A DNA stretch of 10,696 nucleotides from Saccoglossus kowalevskii (lineage: Eukaryota > Hemichordata > Enteropneusta > Harrimaniidae). A program made the translations under genes and the position numbers. This document shows positions 1 to 8,019 of the stretch, in pieces. The notes under the pieces are model-generated. The model did no database searches. It saw only the letters and a program-made list of their open reading frames with translations, and had not been told where the DNA came from. The number at the start of each line of letters is the position of its first letter. The stretch's first letter is position 1. The DNA is taken from contig NW_003114468.1 in assembly GCF_000003605.2 (NCBI RefSeq), positions 125,565 to 136,260 of the forward strand, read 5' to 3'.

Positions 1-205
1 ATGCTGCGTTCAATCAAGGTATCTAGAAAATAAAATAAAACAGTCGGAAATAATCATTATAATTATAGCAACAGAATATGTGCTAGAAAAGTGAAGTGAC
101 TTGTGATGACTGAATGTCTTTTGTTTTATTTATAAACCGTCTCTATTTCCATGTCCATGTTCTACCATGTTTTTTGCACGGAACGAATCGTCAACCAGCC
201 TACCA
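1..205. repeat. Diverged direct repeat, copy 1
   Basis: This segment matches 2215-2450 in the same orientation. The first 17 bases (ATGCTGCGTTCAATCAA) are identical. Further shared blocks, in the same order, are ACAGTCG, GAAATAAT, CAGAATAT-TGCTAG, GACTGA, CATGT--ATGT and ATCGTCAAC-AGCCTACCA. Identity is roughly three quarters by eye, with indels. Similarity starts at the window edge, so the unit may extend further left. It stops abruptly after CCTACCA. The 63-codon ORF starting at 151 lies partly in this repeat; the indels between copies are not multiples of three, so it is not a conserved protein. Confidence 0.85.
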
Positions 206-1420
206 ATATTACCTATATTAACAATATAACCATCGATTATTCAATAGCCACGGTATTTCACAACTGTAGCTTGCGACCTTTTGACCACAGTAAAAAGAAC
301 GAAGTTTATAATAATGAATCACTCTATAAATTCTCTGAATAGGTTATGTGTTGACTAGCATGTCTGCATCAATACTTGAATATTTATGAATACTGTATGA
401 CTATTTTTGTACAGTTGCTACATACAAATACAAATGTACAATACAAACAACATGCGACATTTATATCCATGCCAAAATCGAAAAAACAAATTCTTAAACT
501 GTTAAGAAAGTAAGCAACCATTAAGTTAGCAAGTATAAAGAGTGTATTATCAGTAGTCAAGAGAACACTTTGATGATTTACTTTGGGCAGCGCTAAATAG
601 TATACAGATGTTTGTCTACTTCCAACATTTCACCATAGAACTTAATGATGACTTCTTGCAAATACAAGCGATGTAATATGTTCATTGTTGGGACGATTCA
701 GGTTTGTGAACAGCTCGTGGGTCAATTTGGCATAGTACTTAAACACATTCTTGAGTTCACTTACAACAACTGCATAGAAAACAGATAACAGTCTGTTCTG
801 TTTTGTTTGGACCACAAAAACGAACTACCATCACTTTAACATGGCACAACTATTAATAAATGCAGAAATAAAGAGAAATGTAAAATACAATTGGAATAAT
901 TAAACTAAGTATAGCTAATCGCTGGCGTGGTCATGATGCTACATTGTTTCATCAGCCACACTATCTGTTGTAGGAAGCTGACCATATTGGGACTGTCAAT
1001 GCTACAAATACTGATACTGCAAGATAACATTAACGACTCATTGTTTGAGAAACCTGAAATTATAACAAATGAATAGCAACGTTAATGCCAGTGAAACAGT
1101 ATACCCTTACATAAACAAACAAGCTGTTCGACAAATGCTTTATCAATATCACAGATGAAAAATTAATCACGTCAGATGATGTTTTGGGCTATCTTCAATG
1201 TTGCCCCAACACACGCAACGTAATATTACCGTAATTGGTATAGTACAGGTGTGATGGTTCAAATACCAAAATGGCAACAGTAACATAAAGACTTCCCTGG
1301 CGGCGATGATAACATACGAACACGGAGCCAACAAATGAGTTTCAACTGATACTGGTATTATTATACTTCAAACCTCCAATAACTAGATACTTAAACTCCA
1401 ACACAATTCAACGAGATCTC
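206..1420. other. Non-genic stretch between repeat copy 1 and the HSE region
   Basis: AT-rich sequence with no ORF or exon chain I can defend on either strand. One minus-strand stretch at about 905-1017 is weakly exon-like: an acceptor-like TTATCTTGCAG is followed by about 38 open codons ending in TAG. I found no partner exon with a compatible phase and no minus-strand poly(A) signal. If the heat-shock-type promoter at 1448-1640 is real, this stretch would be its transcribed region. Confidence 0.5.
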
Positions 1421-1447
1421 CGATCTGATCTCAGTGCTGAACAACTC

Positions 1448-1640
1448 CCCTATATATGCCTCCACTGTCTATAAATAGACCATTACATCATCATACATAA
1501 TGAGTCTGGCACTTACTACAAATTTCTAGAATGTTCCATTACCTTCTATTGTCTCCTACAGTGTTCTATTACCTGTTCAACCAGTTTCTAACAAAAATCT
1601 AGAATATTCCACCCAGACACAGTACGGTTCTAGAACATTC
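1448..1640 (-). promoter_or_regulatory. Heat-shock-element cluster with TATA-like boxes (candidate heat-inducible promoter)
   Basis: Seen: TTC-TA-GAA-TG-TTC at 1524-1536 and TTC-TA-GAA-CA-TTC at 1628-1640 are perfect three-unit alternating nGAAn arrays. A third site at 1597-1609 (ATC-TA-GAA-TA-TTC) has one imperfect unit. TATA-like sequences lie to the left: TATAAATAG at 1470-1478 (nearly self-complementary with its flank) and TATATAT at 1451-1457, which reads CATATATAGG on the minus strand. Known: such arrays bind trimeric HSF1. Inferred: with HSEs upstream and the TATA box at the usual distance, transcription would run leftward from about 1420. A rightward start from TATAAATAG is also possible but would leave the HSEs downstream. 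No heat-shock protein is encoded nearby. Positions 1532-1580 also contain a short 30-base-period repeat (GTTC-ATTACCT twice). Confidence 0.55.
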
Positions 1641-2214
1641 TCAGTGACACGGAAGTGGTAAATAAGTCGTATGCGACATTCATGCTCAACCCAACTGTGA
1701 ACTATTGGCGTTCAAATGACGTGCACATTCGTAAACTGTCGTTGTAACGGGAGAGGCTAATGTAAAATCCATTAGCATGTATATAGTTCACAAAGACCAG
1801 TATTTCCATATTTCGAAATACAGATACATATAATCTCATTAGATCACTTGATTTTCAGGTTTTTTAATTTAGATGTGATCATATGGAACTCACAATACGT
1901 TCAATTTCTTCACTGAAAGGATCAGGGTAACTTATTTCCATGTAAAGTATTACCACGGTTATAACTATTATTTCTCCTAATTTGAAATAGTGATGATCAA
2001 GTCGTAGTTACTCTTGAATGTGAGAACAAATTGCTTCTTCGAATGTAGTCTGATATCAAGACATATGGATTCTCCTTCGGCCGTTCTTTCGTGCGTCTCC
2101 TCCTCCGTGTATATTCAGCTGTATCTCTCACATAGTTGAACTAATCACACAAACAAGTGATCATTAGCGCTGACATTGTAACACTGTATCAATGCAAATT
2201 TAAATGAACTGTAA
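1641..2214. other. Non-genic stretch, nothing recognised
   Basis: AT-rich sequence between the HSE cluster and repeat copy 2. I see no ORF, exon, RNA gene or repeat structure in it on either strand. Confidence 0.5.
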
Positions 2215-2450
2215 ATGCTGCGTTCAATCAAAGAACACAGTCGCAATACGGTATGAAATAATAATTATAACGCAGAATATATGCTAGTAATGAAGTAAAT
2301 AACTTATAAAGACTGATTGTGTTTTGAAAACTTCGTATACGGAACTCGGTTTTAGTTAAAAACCGAAGTTAGCTTCATGTTTATGTCCTGCCTTGGAAAC
2401 AGACATGTTGTTTGTCTTTTGAGCGGAGCGGATCGTCAACAAGCCTACCA
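2215..2450. repeat. Diverged direct repeat, copy 2
   Basis: Second copy of the 1-205 sequence, same orientation, offset 2214 bases. It is about 30 bases longer because it contains a hairpin-forming segment (2343-2370) that copy 1 lacks or has lost. It ends at the same CCTACCA, about 85 bases upstream of the TATA box of the spliced gene, so it could be part of that gene's upstream control region. The two copies could be dispersed-element copies or the remains of a segmental duplication. Nothing downstream of copy 1 resembles the TATA box or exons that follow copy 2. Confidence 0.85.
2343..2370. repeat. Hairpin-forming inverted repeat inside repeat copy 2
   Basis: AACTCGGTTTT (2343-2353) pairs with AAAACCGAAGTT (2359-2370) around a 5-base loop, with one bulged A. 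AACTTCG at 2329-2335 can instead pair with CGAAGTT at 2364-2370, giving two mutually exclusive folds. The segment has no counterpart in repeat copy 1. Confidence 0.6.
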
Positions 2451-2533
2451 GCTTGTTTTAAAGAAAGCAGTTCTGGGTATCTAACAAACCTACATGTATA
2501 TTATAGTCACCATAGCAAACAAAATGGCTGACG

Positions 2534-2540
2534 TATATAA
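2534..2540 (+). promoter_or_regulatory. TATA box of the spliced gene
   Basis: TATATAA, preceded directly by a CRE half-site (TGACG, 2529-2533). It lies about 25-30 bases before a pyrimidine-rich stretch at 2558-2570 that would suit a transcription start, and about 100 bases before the first donor site. The placement fits a core promoter for exon 1. No transcript evidence is available, and TATA-like strings are frequent in sequence this AT-rich. Confidence 0.45.
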
Positions 2541-2564
2541 CGGGGCTTCGTTCAAATCAATCTT

Positions 2565-2641
2565 TCATTTCATTTAACGTACAGTCGTAGTGACGGCGTT
2601 ATAACAAGACACTATACACCACTGGTCACTACGAGCTGAAG
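2565..2641 (+). other. Exon 1, non-coding leader (predicted)
   Basis: The start is approximate, placed from the TATA box; the end is set by the donor AAG|GTAAGA at 2641/2642. There is no ATG between the predicted start and the donor, so the exon would be 5' untranslated. The intron that follows would run to 3094 (453 bases). A gene of this type would be expected to encode a signal peptide in an early exon, but no ATG-led exon ending in phase 1 was found between 2642 and 3094. Either that exon has been lost, or the real 5' part of the gene lies elsewhere and this promoter assignment is wrong. Confidence 0.4.
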
Positions 2642-2764
2642 GTAAGATTTCCTCTGCACTGGTAAAGCGTTATGGTGACAGATGTTTAATAATGTTATAT
2701 ATGTGTTGCATACTCATGTAAAAATTGTACACTTATGTACTATATTACAGTCGAAATACGAGTC

Positions 2765-2807
2765 AGTAGTAGTAGTAGATTAGTAGATAGTAGATTACGA
2801 TAGATAG
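2765..2807. repeat. AGT/TAGA-type simple repeat
   Basis: Degenerate microsatellite of AGT and TAGA units within intron 1 of the predicted gene. Likely length-variable between individuals; no function suggested. Confidence 0.7.
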
Positions 2808-3094
2808 AATATAACCAGGGAAATACAGATCAGATTTTGGAAGTTATGCTTAAGTATAGTTATGATTGATTTGTATATGCGCGAGGAAGCATAAATTCAA
2901 ACAAAAACACGTGTTCCCACTGATGTAAATATGTTATCCCCATATATGGCATATATGTCGGTTTGTAGAACTGTCCACACATCACTTTGCGCTGATCGTT
3001 TTACTTATTTATACATTTATTATAGATGTGAAGGCTGGGTTTCTCATAATTTCATTCCTTTCTTAACTATCAAAATCAATGTACATGGATAAAG

Positions 3095-3404
3095 TGGACG
3101 ATTTGACATTCACTCTGGTATATGGGGGGGGGGATTGCTGACAGTGCTGGAAAGATGACTGGTATAGAATTCTATTACTCTGAAGACGCGAGTAAGAAAA
3201 CAGAAACTGATATTGATATAGACATTGCTGCCTTAGCGAGTGGGACAACAGAATAGCTGAAAGTTAATCTGAAGAAAGACGAAGACAATTGTGACAGTTA
3301 TAAATATCTGTGCGCCTTAATAGTTGCTGTACCCGATTCAACAACGGAAGAGGCAGAAACGAATACAGAAAACAAGGATGTGTGTCATCTATTAGTTACT
3401 TCCG
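3095..3404 (+). pseudogene. Exon 2: the domain exon
   Basis: The acceptor is ATAAAG|TGGAC (a poor pyrimidine tract, so the weakest boundary of the model) and the donor is TCCG|GTTAGT. The exon is 310 bases. Removing one G from the ten-G run gives 309, a whole number of codons, and makes the exon symmetric in phase 1-1, the class used by shuffled or tandemly repeated extracellular domains. After the G run the frame reads IADSAGKMTGIEFYYSED, then DIDIDIAALASG, then the TAG stop, then VNLKKDEDNC, YKYLCALIVAV, TEEAETNTENKDVC. Three Cys are present. Without the frame correction, translation from the ATG at 3079 stops after about 20 residues. If intron 2 were retained, the frame would hit TAG right at the donor (3407-3409). 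Confidence 0.65.
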
Positions 3405-3819
3405 GTTAGTACAAGCACATGATGCGTTCCGGTTCCCGGACTGTGCCTGAACAGCGACTAATAATGCAAAAACTTTGGCAATAGATTTGTTGGAAATTAT
3501 TTTGTTTGTATTTCGCTGTTAGTTGGATGTTTGAAACAAATTCAAACAAGAATGGCCTATTAATTTGATGATGATATAATACTTATAATATCTACCTGAT
3601 TGCAATTGATAGATACGTCTATTATATATAAACCACGAATGCACTTCAGTTATTTGACTACACAAACCAACACAATTATTCACTCACACACGCATTCTAA
3701 CCGTACGTGATCCATGAATCTCAAGTTTACTGGTGACATTCTTGTCTTTTTTGACAGATGCAAGTCAACACTATTAATTCCGGTATATATCATACTAATA
3801 CATATATTTTATTTTTCAG

Positions 3820-3849
3820 AAGATACTACTACTGATACTCCAGACAACA
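3820..3849 (+). pseudogene. Exon 3: 30-base exon
   Basis: The acceptor follows a strong T-rich tract (TTTTATTTTTCAG) and the donor is ACA|GTGAGT. Phase 1 on both sides; with the G carried over from exon 2 it encodes EDTTTDTPDN. The content is a Thr/Asp-rich linker, the kind of segment often O-glycosylated in extracellular proteins (inference). Confidence 0.65.
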
Positions 3850-3950
3850 GTGAGTACATGGTATTTGTTTTACACTAATTCTGTAGCAGTATAATTGTGA
3901 CATTATATTAATACGAGTAAGTAATAAATTGTTTTGTTTTATTTTTACAG

Positions 3951-3970
3951 CCACTGCAGCCAGTGTACAG
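3951..3970 (+). pseudogene. Exon 4: 20-base microexon
   Basis: It is preceded by an excellent acceptor (GTTTTATTTTTACAG) and followed by CAG|GTATGT. It completes a Thr codon with exon 3 and then encodes TAASVQ, ending in phase 0. At 20 bases it would be missed by most gene finders; the case for it is two strong splice sites and an unbroken frame into exon 5. Confidence 0.6.
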
Positions 3971-4346
3971 GTATGTAAACTAATTTATTTTATCTTCCTG
4001 TTTTGGTCAATATTTAAAAACTGTTAAAAGTCCTGTTTAACATACCAAACACTGTTATCCTATATTTACTTTCTCTTATTGTACTTAATCTTAAAATAGT
4101 CAACATATACGATGATATGTATTTAGCAGCTGAGATAACGCTACTGTATAATTAACTATAATGACATCACTTGTCGTCAGTCCAGTAGAAATGTGTATTG
4201 ATGTGTAAACAATGACAAATTAAATATATCGATGGTGTGGTTAGCATACAAGTCGTGCACTATAAAGCGACTTTAAATTTTTCATTCAACTAGTCACTAT
4301 ACACAACACTTTCCGTTGCTTGTACCTCACTAAGTGTTCCATGTGC

Positions 4347-4478
4347 TGCCATCCCCCGGGTGCATATAACGGCATCAAGGTGCCAACCAGGCAATTTAAA
4401 AACTTTACTAATTAAATGCTTAGTGCTCACGAGACACCCGTGGATAATCATCTCAAACGGCTCGGGCAGCGGATGGCA
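4347..4478. repeat. Nested inverted repeats within intron 4
   Basis: TGCCATCC (4347-4354) is the perfect complement of GGATGGCA (4471-4478). Nested inside, CGGGTG (4357-4362) complements CACCCG (4435-4440). The block is noticeably more GC-rich than the surrounding intron. It could be a decayed non-autonomous transposable element or a structured RNA segment; the unequal spacing on the 3' side argues against a simple microRNA-type hairpin. Confidence 0.4.
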
Positions 4479-4539
4479 TCATTTATCTATATAATGAAGG
4501 TCAAAATGTTCTGTAATTGTTATTTTTTATCTTCTTTAG

Positions 4540-4620
4540 CAAAGGTGCATGAAATACACATTAATTTCCACTTGATTTGAAGGATGCACTGTTCGAACCA
4601 ATTTAGCCAATGAGTTAGAT
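4540..4620 (+). pseudogene. Exon 5
   Basis: The acceptor is TTTTTTATCTTCTTTAG|CAAAGG and the donor is TTAGAT|GTGAGT, both strong. The exon is 81 bases, phase 0-0, 27 codons. It reads QRCMKYTLIST, then TGA at 4573-4575, then FEGCTVRTNLANELD. The two Cys flank the stop. The other two frames also contain stops, so the lesion cannot be removed by shifting the frame. No in-phase alternative acceptor after the stop fits exon 4. Confidence 0.6.
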
Positions 4621-4698
4621 GTGAGTATATAGTAACTATTACATTGTACATACGCGGTATGTTTTGTTAACAAATTCTGTTGTCATTTGTAATTACAG

Positions 4699-4788
4699 GA
4701 ATTGTTCACTGGCCAACCGTATTTCGCAAAACGTTCACTAACCACCAAAACCAACTACGAGACAATGATGGATTATCACTGCTGCTAA
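4699..4788 (+). pseudogene. Exon 6: terminal coding exon
   Basis: The acceptor is TTTGTAATTACAG|GAATTG. It encodes ELFTGQPYFAKRSL, then TTKTNYETMMDYHCC, followed by TAA, all in the frame delivered by exon 5. The protein ends in adjacent Cys residues and has no C-terminal hydrophobic segment, so no membrane anchor or GPI signal is evident at this end. A 3' untranslated stretch follows to the poly(A) signal. Confidence 0.6.
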
Positions 4789-4827
4789 ATTAGTATTACA
4801 ATGTCGTTCTTCCATTCAAAACATAGT

Positions 4828-4833
4828 AATAAA
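4828..4833 (+). terminator. Poly(A) signal of the spliced gene
   Basis: Canonical AATAAA 40 bases after the stop codon. Cleavage would fall near 4845-4860, at or in the left arm of the inverted repeat 4849-4893. A modestly GT-containing stretch lies further downstream. AATAAA is common by chance in AT-rich DNA, but its placement directly behind the terminal exon supports it. Confidence 0.6.
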
Positions 4834-4848
4834 GAATCAATGATGCAT

Positions 4849-4893
4849 ACTATAATTATAATTAAAATTATACTTACATTGAATAATTATAGT
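4849..4893. repeat. Perfect 11-base inverted repeat at the predicted cleavage site
   Basis: ACTATAATTAT (4849-4859) and ATAATTATAGT (4883-4893) are exact complements with a 23-base loop. All-AT arms of this length can arise by chance here; the position at the 3' end of the gene is the only reason to note it. Confidence 0.5.
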
Positions 4894-4899
4894 TGTAAT

Positions 4900-7800
4900 A
4901 CCATGGGCTACGATGATTGTATAATTGTTTGGGAATTGAAGTGTATTTAAGTTAGTGGTGCACTGTATTGACACAATGTACAAAGGTACTCCGATTATCA
5001 CCATAAATAATACAAAATAATAGAATTGCCACTTAAAAAAATGTCAGATTTGATATATTTTTTCATTTGAATGACGATGAACTACGATGAGATAGAATGC
5101 CAAAATAATTGTTAACCAGCGTTCCACTAACGAAATACGTGTAGCTGACACTAAGATCCACTGTTCCAACAAGAAAAACCTGTTTATTGTATTACCTTTT
5201 TTTTCAAATCAAAATATTTGATGTTTCACCCTCCCCTTCTAAACAAAAAATATAATTTACATTTCTTGATAACGGAATTTTCCTCTGGTCTACTCAAATT
5301 CGAAGTTATTTTAGTAATTCCATCAACTTAGTGGCATTGATAAACACTTAGCTGTCTTGATAATGATTGATCGTCGCATACCCACGTCATGGTGTAATAA
5401 ACGATGTATGACGTCATGATGATGCTAGCGGATGACATGAAATAAACTTTACATTACATCATCATGCAATGCACTTTTTATTTGGTGGTTTACTCCGTAT
5501 CTGAAATCGCCATACTTGTCGATGAAATTGTTTGTAGTTGACATTCACCTCAACTATGTGCTTAAACCATGACGTAAGGTATATGATATGTCAAATATAT
5601 TAAGGATATGTCTTCACAGTAAGGCTATGATAACTCTTTCTTATTTAGAATAAGTTAGCTGTATTTTAAAGGTTGTCAGTCTTAGTTACTTAGCTTTAAA
5701 ATGGTGTAATGTATTAAATGGTAATAAAACACATGAAAATTAGATCCGGTCCAGTGAATCGAACAAAAAACATTTCGTGTCTAGGGTGAATCACGCTTTT
5801 GGGATATATACAAAGATTGCCGCATGCCTTAACACACCTGAAATCGGGGGTTCTGTACAGAAATAAAGACAAAATATCAATTAAGGTAGAGATTCAGTTT
5901 AACTGACAGGTATTTTAAGTAGTTAATTAAAAAACCAAGATGATCTCCCTTGTCCACAAAACTATCAATTTTCGAAAAGCTTATTGTATGAATTTTAAAA
6001 TTTTGTTAGTATGTTTTGTTATGGACACTGTAGTTTGAAATATGCATAAAAATGTGCTTTTTGGGGCAAAAGTGATTTAAAAAAAGCTTCTAAACCATGC
6101 TTCTGTGTCCTGTCAAAAATGGTTTACGGGTACATCTGTTTACTATGAAGAAAGTGCTGTCTAGAAAACTGTCTATCAGTTGTCAATTTTGCAGGACAGC
6201 TGCTCAAATTTCACTACTTCAAGTTTATACATGAATTAACACCCAGGCTAGTTGTCTGTAGGATCGTTGTAACACTGTTCAACCAAAAACAATGCCAAGC
6301 GTCTAGAAGCTATTTTTTAAAGTTCTGTAATGTGCACTAAAATGAAGCTGAGATAATTGCTAATTTGCATAACAATTCACTCAGTAAGAAGTTTGCTAAT
6401 GCTCATAATTCAAATGGCTGTAACAATTCCAAATTTAAATGTATTATCATTTTGTAAACAGTTAAATATAGTGCATAATATGGAGATCCCGTCATTTTTA
6501 TTTACAGTCGTGCTAAATCTTGCCAAGCATTCAAAAGAGAGAATGTTTGCACCTGTTATCTATATTTTAAAATCGTCTTTTGAGTATGTTCGACTATTCA
6601 CTATTCTACAAAATCTTAACAGTCTATAGCCAAGACTGTTTGAATAATAAAAAGCAAAAACAATTGTCACTCCCAAGTGCCCACGAACCTGCATCTCTAC
6701 ATTAAAATATCTAACAATACAACAACGGAAACGAACTGTTGTATTTCAATATGCTAAACTCAAAAGCATTAATTATTACTTAATTTTCACAACGTATTAC
6801 TCTCGTTAGAATATAAGACATTTAGAAAAATCCATTTACATTTAATTTATTATGTTTTTGTCAGTTCAAAAATGTACTGCTTGTTAGCCAGCTCCAAAAA
6901 AAGAGATACCAAATTCACGAGATTTATGGTGAAATTAACTCTTTTCCTCCATATTCTAATGTATAGTGTTCATGATCCTATCGACAACTGTTCTGTCAAC
7001 GTTTAGCTTTGGTGATATTGTTACGTTGTTCCTTGTCTAGAGTGCCATAAGGGAAATAAATTCCAACGCTTTGTAAATAGAGCCACCAGACACCCTGTGA
7101 CATAAGGTTCTTACTTCGTCAGATATTACGAATATGGAAATCATCCACCTTACTAACGATTTCCGAATAATGCTGTATTTTTAGCATCGAAATGATCAAC
7201 CACAATAATTCAAAGAGTTTAATGTTGTAAAAAAACTAGTATATCACAACACGACTATTTTATCAGTAAGGGTACTTTGAGGTCGCAGTTTGCAATATTT
7301 TGACCTCGGTCAAATAGGTAGAAGATAGGTTTGATAAGATATTCACTCTATAAGTGGTAGGATAAATATAGGCCGTGTATTAAGTCTACACTTGCATGTA
7401 TGCCATACTCAAACGACGTGTAACATCTACATCACTGGAACAATCGAGCATTTTGGAAAGTAATGAATTATATTTAATAATTTGCAATGCAAAATAGCGA
7501 ACATAAGTACGGTATTTCATTTTCAACATATACATTACATTGATAAAACATATATATATAGTATATGATGGTTGATGCAACTTTTCTGTCTCCACTACCA
7601 AAGACACAAAGTATCAAACAACCAATATATAAAGGAGTTGAAGACGTTTCGCTGTTGATTGCCTACAATATGTGGACAAAGTGATCAAATCGTTACACCA
7701 AACACGTGAACTTGGTATGCACACCTTGCATCAAATAAAAACAAATGTATTAGTCTACCTGCCGCATCTGATTGGTGAACCGGTACAACTTTGAGGGGCA

Positions 7801-8000
7801 ATTTGTACCAATGATTTTCTGGAAGCATTGTTTGAATAGATTACATATTTGTACGACAACAACCTTTCATTTAATTCCATGTATGTCGAATTTTAGATTA
7901 CCAAATTTTGCATTAGTTCATTTTGATTGGTGAAGTAGCGGTATTTGTATAAATATTTTTTTTATATATTATACGAATATTAGCGGTTACTTTTCAGAAA
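4900..8000. other. Long AT-rich stretch without a supported gene
   Basis: No exon chain or conserved-looking ORF is visible on either strand. A 90-codon open stretch at 6357-6629 (+) begins with TTG rather than ATG and is simply hydrophobic, as AT-rich frames tend to be. A 73-codon one at 7386-7607 (-) is unremarkable. Only the CRE-type sites near 5384-5577, a few short inverted repeats and scattered GATA motifs (7322-7366) stand out. Confidence 0.5.
5384..5577. promoter_or_regulatory. Cluster of CRE/ATF-type sites
   Basis: A full palindromic CRE, TGACGTCA (5409-5416), is flanked by ACGTCAT (5384-5390) and TGACGTAA (5570-5577). The 10-base arms CATGATGATG (5415-5424) and CATCATCATG (5457-5466) form an inverted repeat overlapping the CRE. 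CREB/ATF-family bZIP proteins bind such sites. A second full CRE lies at 8179-8186. No promoter or transcript start can be assigned, so enhancer function is only a possibility. Confidence 0.3.
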
Positions 8001-8019
8001 ATAGTATATCGAATATTTT

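Larger units (their letters stand above)
2565..4850 (+). pseudogene. Six-exon gene for a small Cys-containing domain protein, broken by three lesions
   Basis: Seen: exons 3095-3404, 3820-3849, 3951-3970, 4540-4620 and 4699-4788 are flanked by AG and GT. Their phases agree (1, 1, 0, 0), and the frame ends at TAA 4786-4788 with AATAAA 40 bases later. The conceptual product is about 175 residues: one domain of about 103 residues, a Thr/Asp-rich linker from two very small exons, and a tail ending in HCC. Seven Cys are visible. Lesions: a ten-G run at 3124-3133 that needs one base fewer to keep frame, TAG at 3254-3256 and TGA at 4573-4575. Family: the exon 2 pattern (VDDLTFTL, then C-x5-YLC, then N-x3-DVC) recalls repeated extracellular domains in uncharacterised mollusc and other invertebrate proteins. 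This is recollection, not a search. Function is unknown; a secreted or surface role is inferred only. Alternatives are a functional gene with assembly errors or a polymorphic null allele. Confidence 0.65.

Noticed and set aside
151-342. 63-codon ORF starting in repeat copy 1
   Set aside because: The frame is not kept in repeat copy 2, composition is ordinary for AT-rich noncoding DNA, and no splice signals or family resemblance are seen.
905-1017. Minus-strand exon (acceptor TTATCTTGCAG then about 38 open codons), possibly spliced to a short ATG ORF near 1300
   Set aside because: The two pieces join only in a frame that stops after about 17 further codons, the donor is weak and no poly(A) signal follows on that strand.
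1230-1270. tRNA or SINE promoter (A-box-like TGGTATAGTACAGG and B-box-like GGTTCAAATACC)
   Set aside because: The two boxes are too close together, the flanks cannot form a cloverleaf and both motifs have mismatches.
1-2450. LTR retrotransposon with the two direct repeats as LTRs (similarity runs from TG to CA)
   Set aside because: There is no primer-binding-site-like TGG just after copy 1, no polypurine tract before copy 2, no gag or pol coding sequence between them, and divergence between the copies is high.
3063-3248. 61-codon minus-strand ORF
   Set aside because: It is the antisense shadow of exon 2 of the spliced gene.
5750-5770. B-box-like GTTCGATTC on the minus strand
   Set aside because: No A box or tRNA-like fold in the flanking sequence.
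6357-6629. 90-codon hydrophobic ORF on the plus strand
   Set aside because: It opens with TTG rather than ATG, has no promoter or splice context, and hydrophobic bias is expected from T-rich frames.
7269-7318. GAGGTC / GACCTC inverted repeat as a nuclear-receptor element
   Set aside because: The spacing between half-sites is too wide for a receptor dimer and the arms are only about six bases.
7386-7607. 73-codon minus-strand ORF
   Set aside because: Length is within chance, with no motif, membrane segment or neighbouring exon signals.
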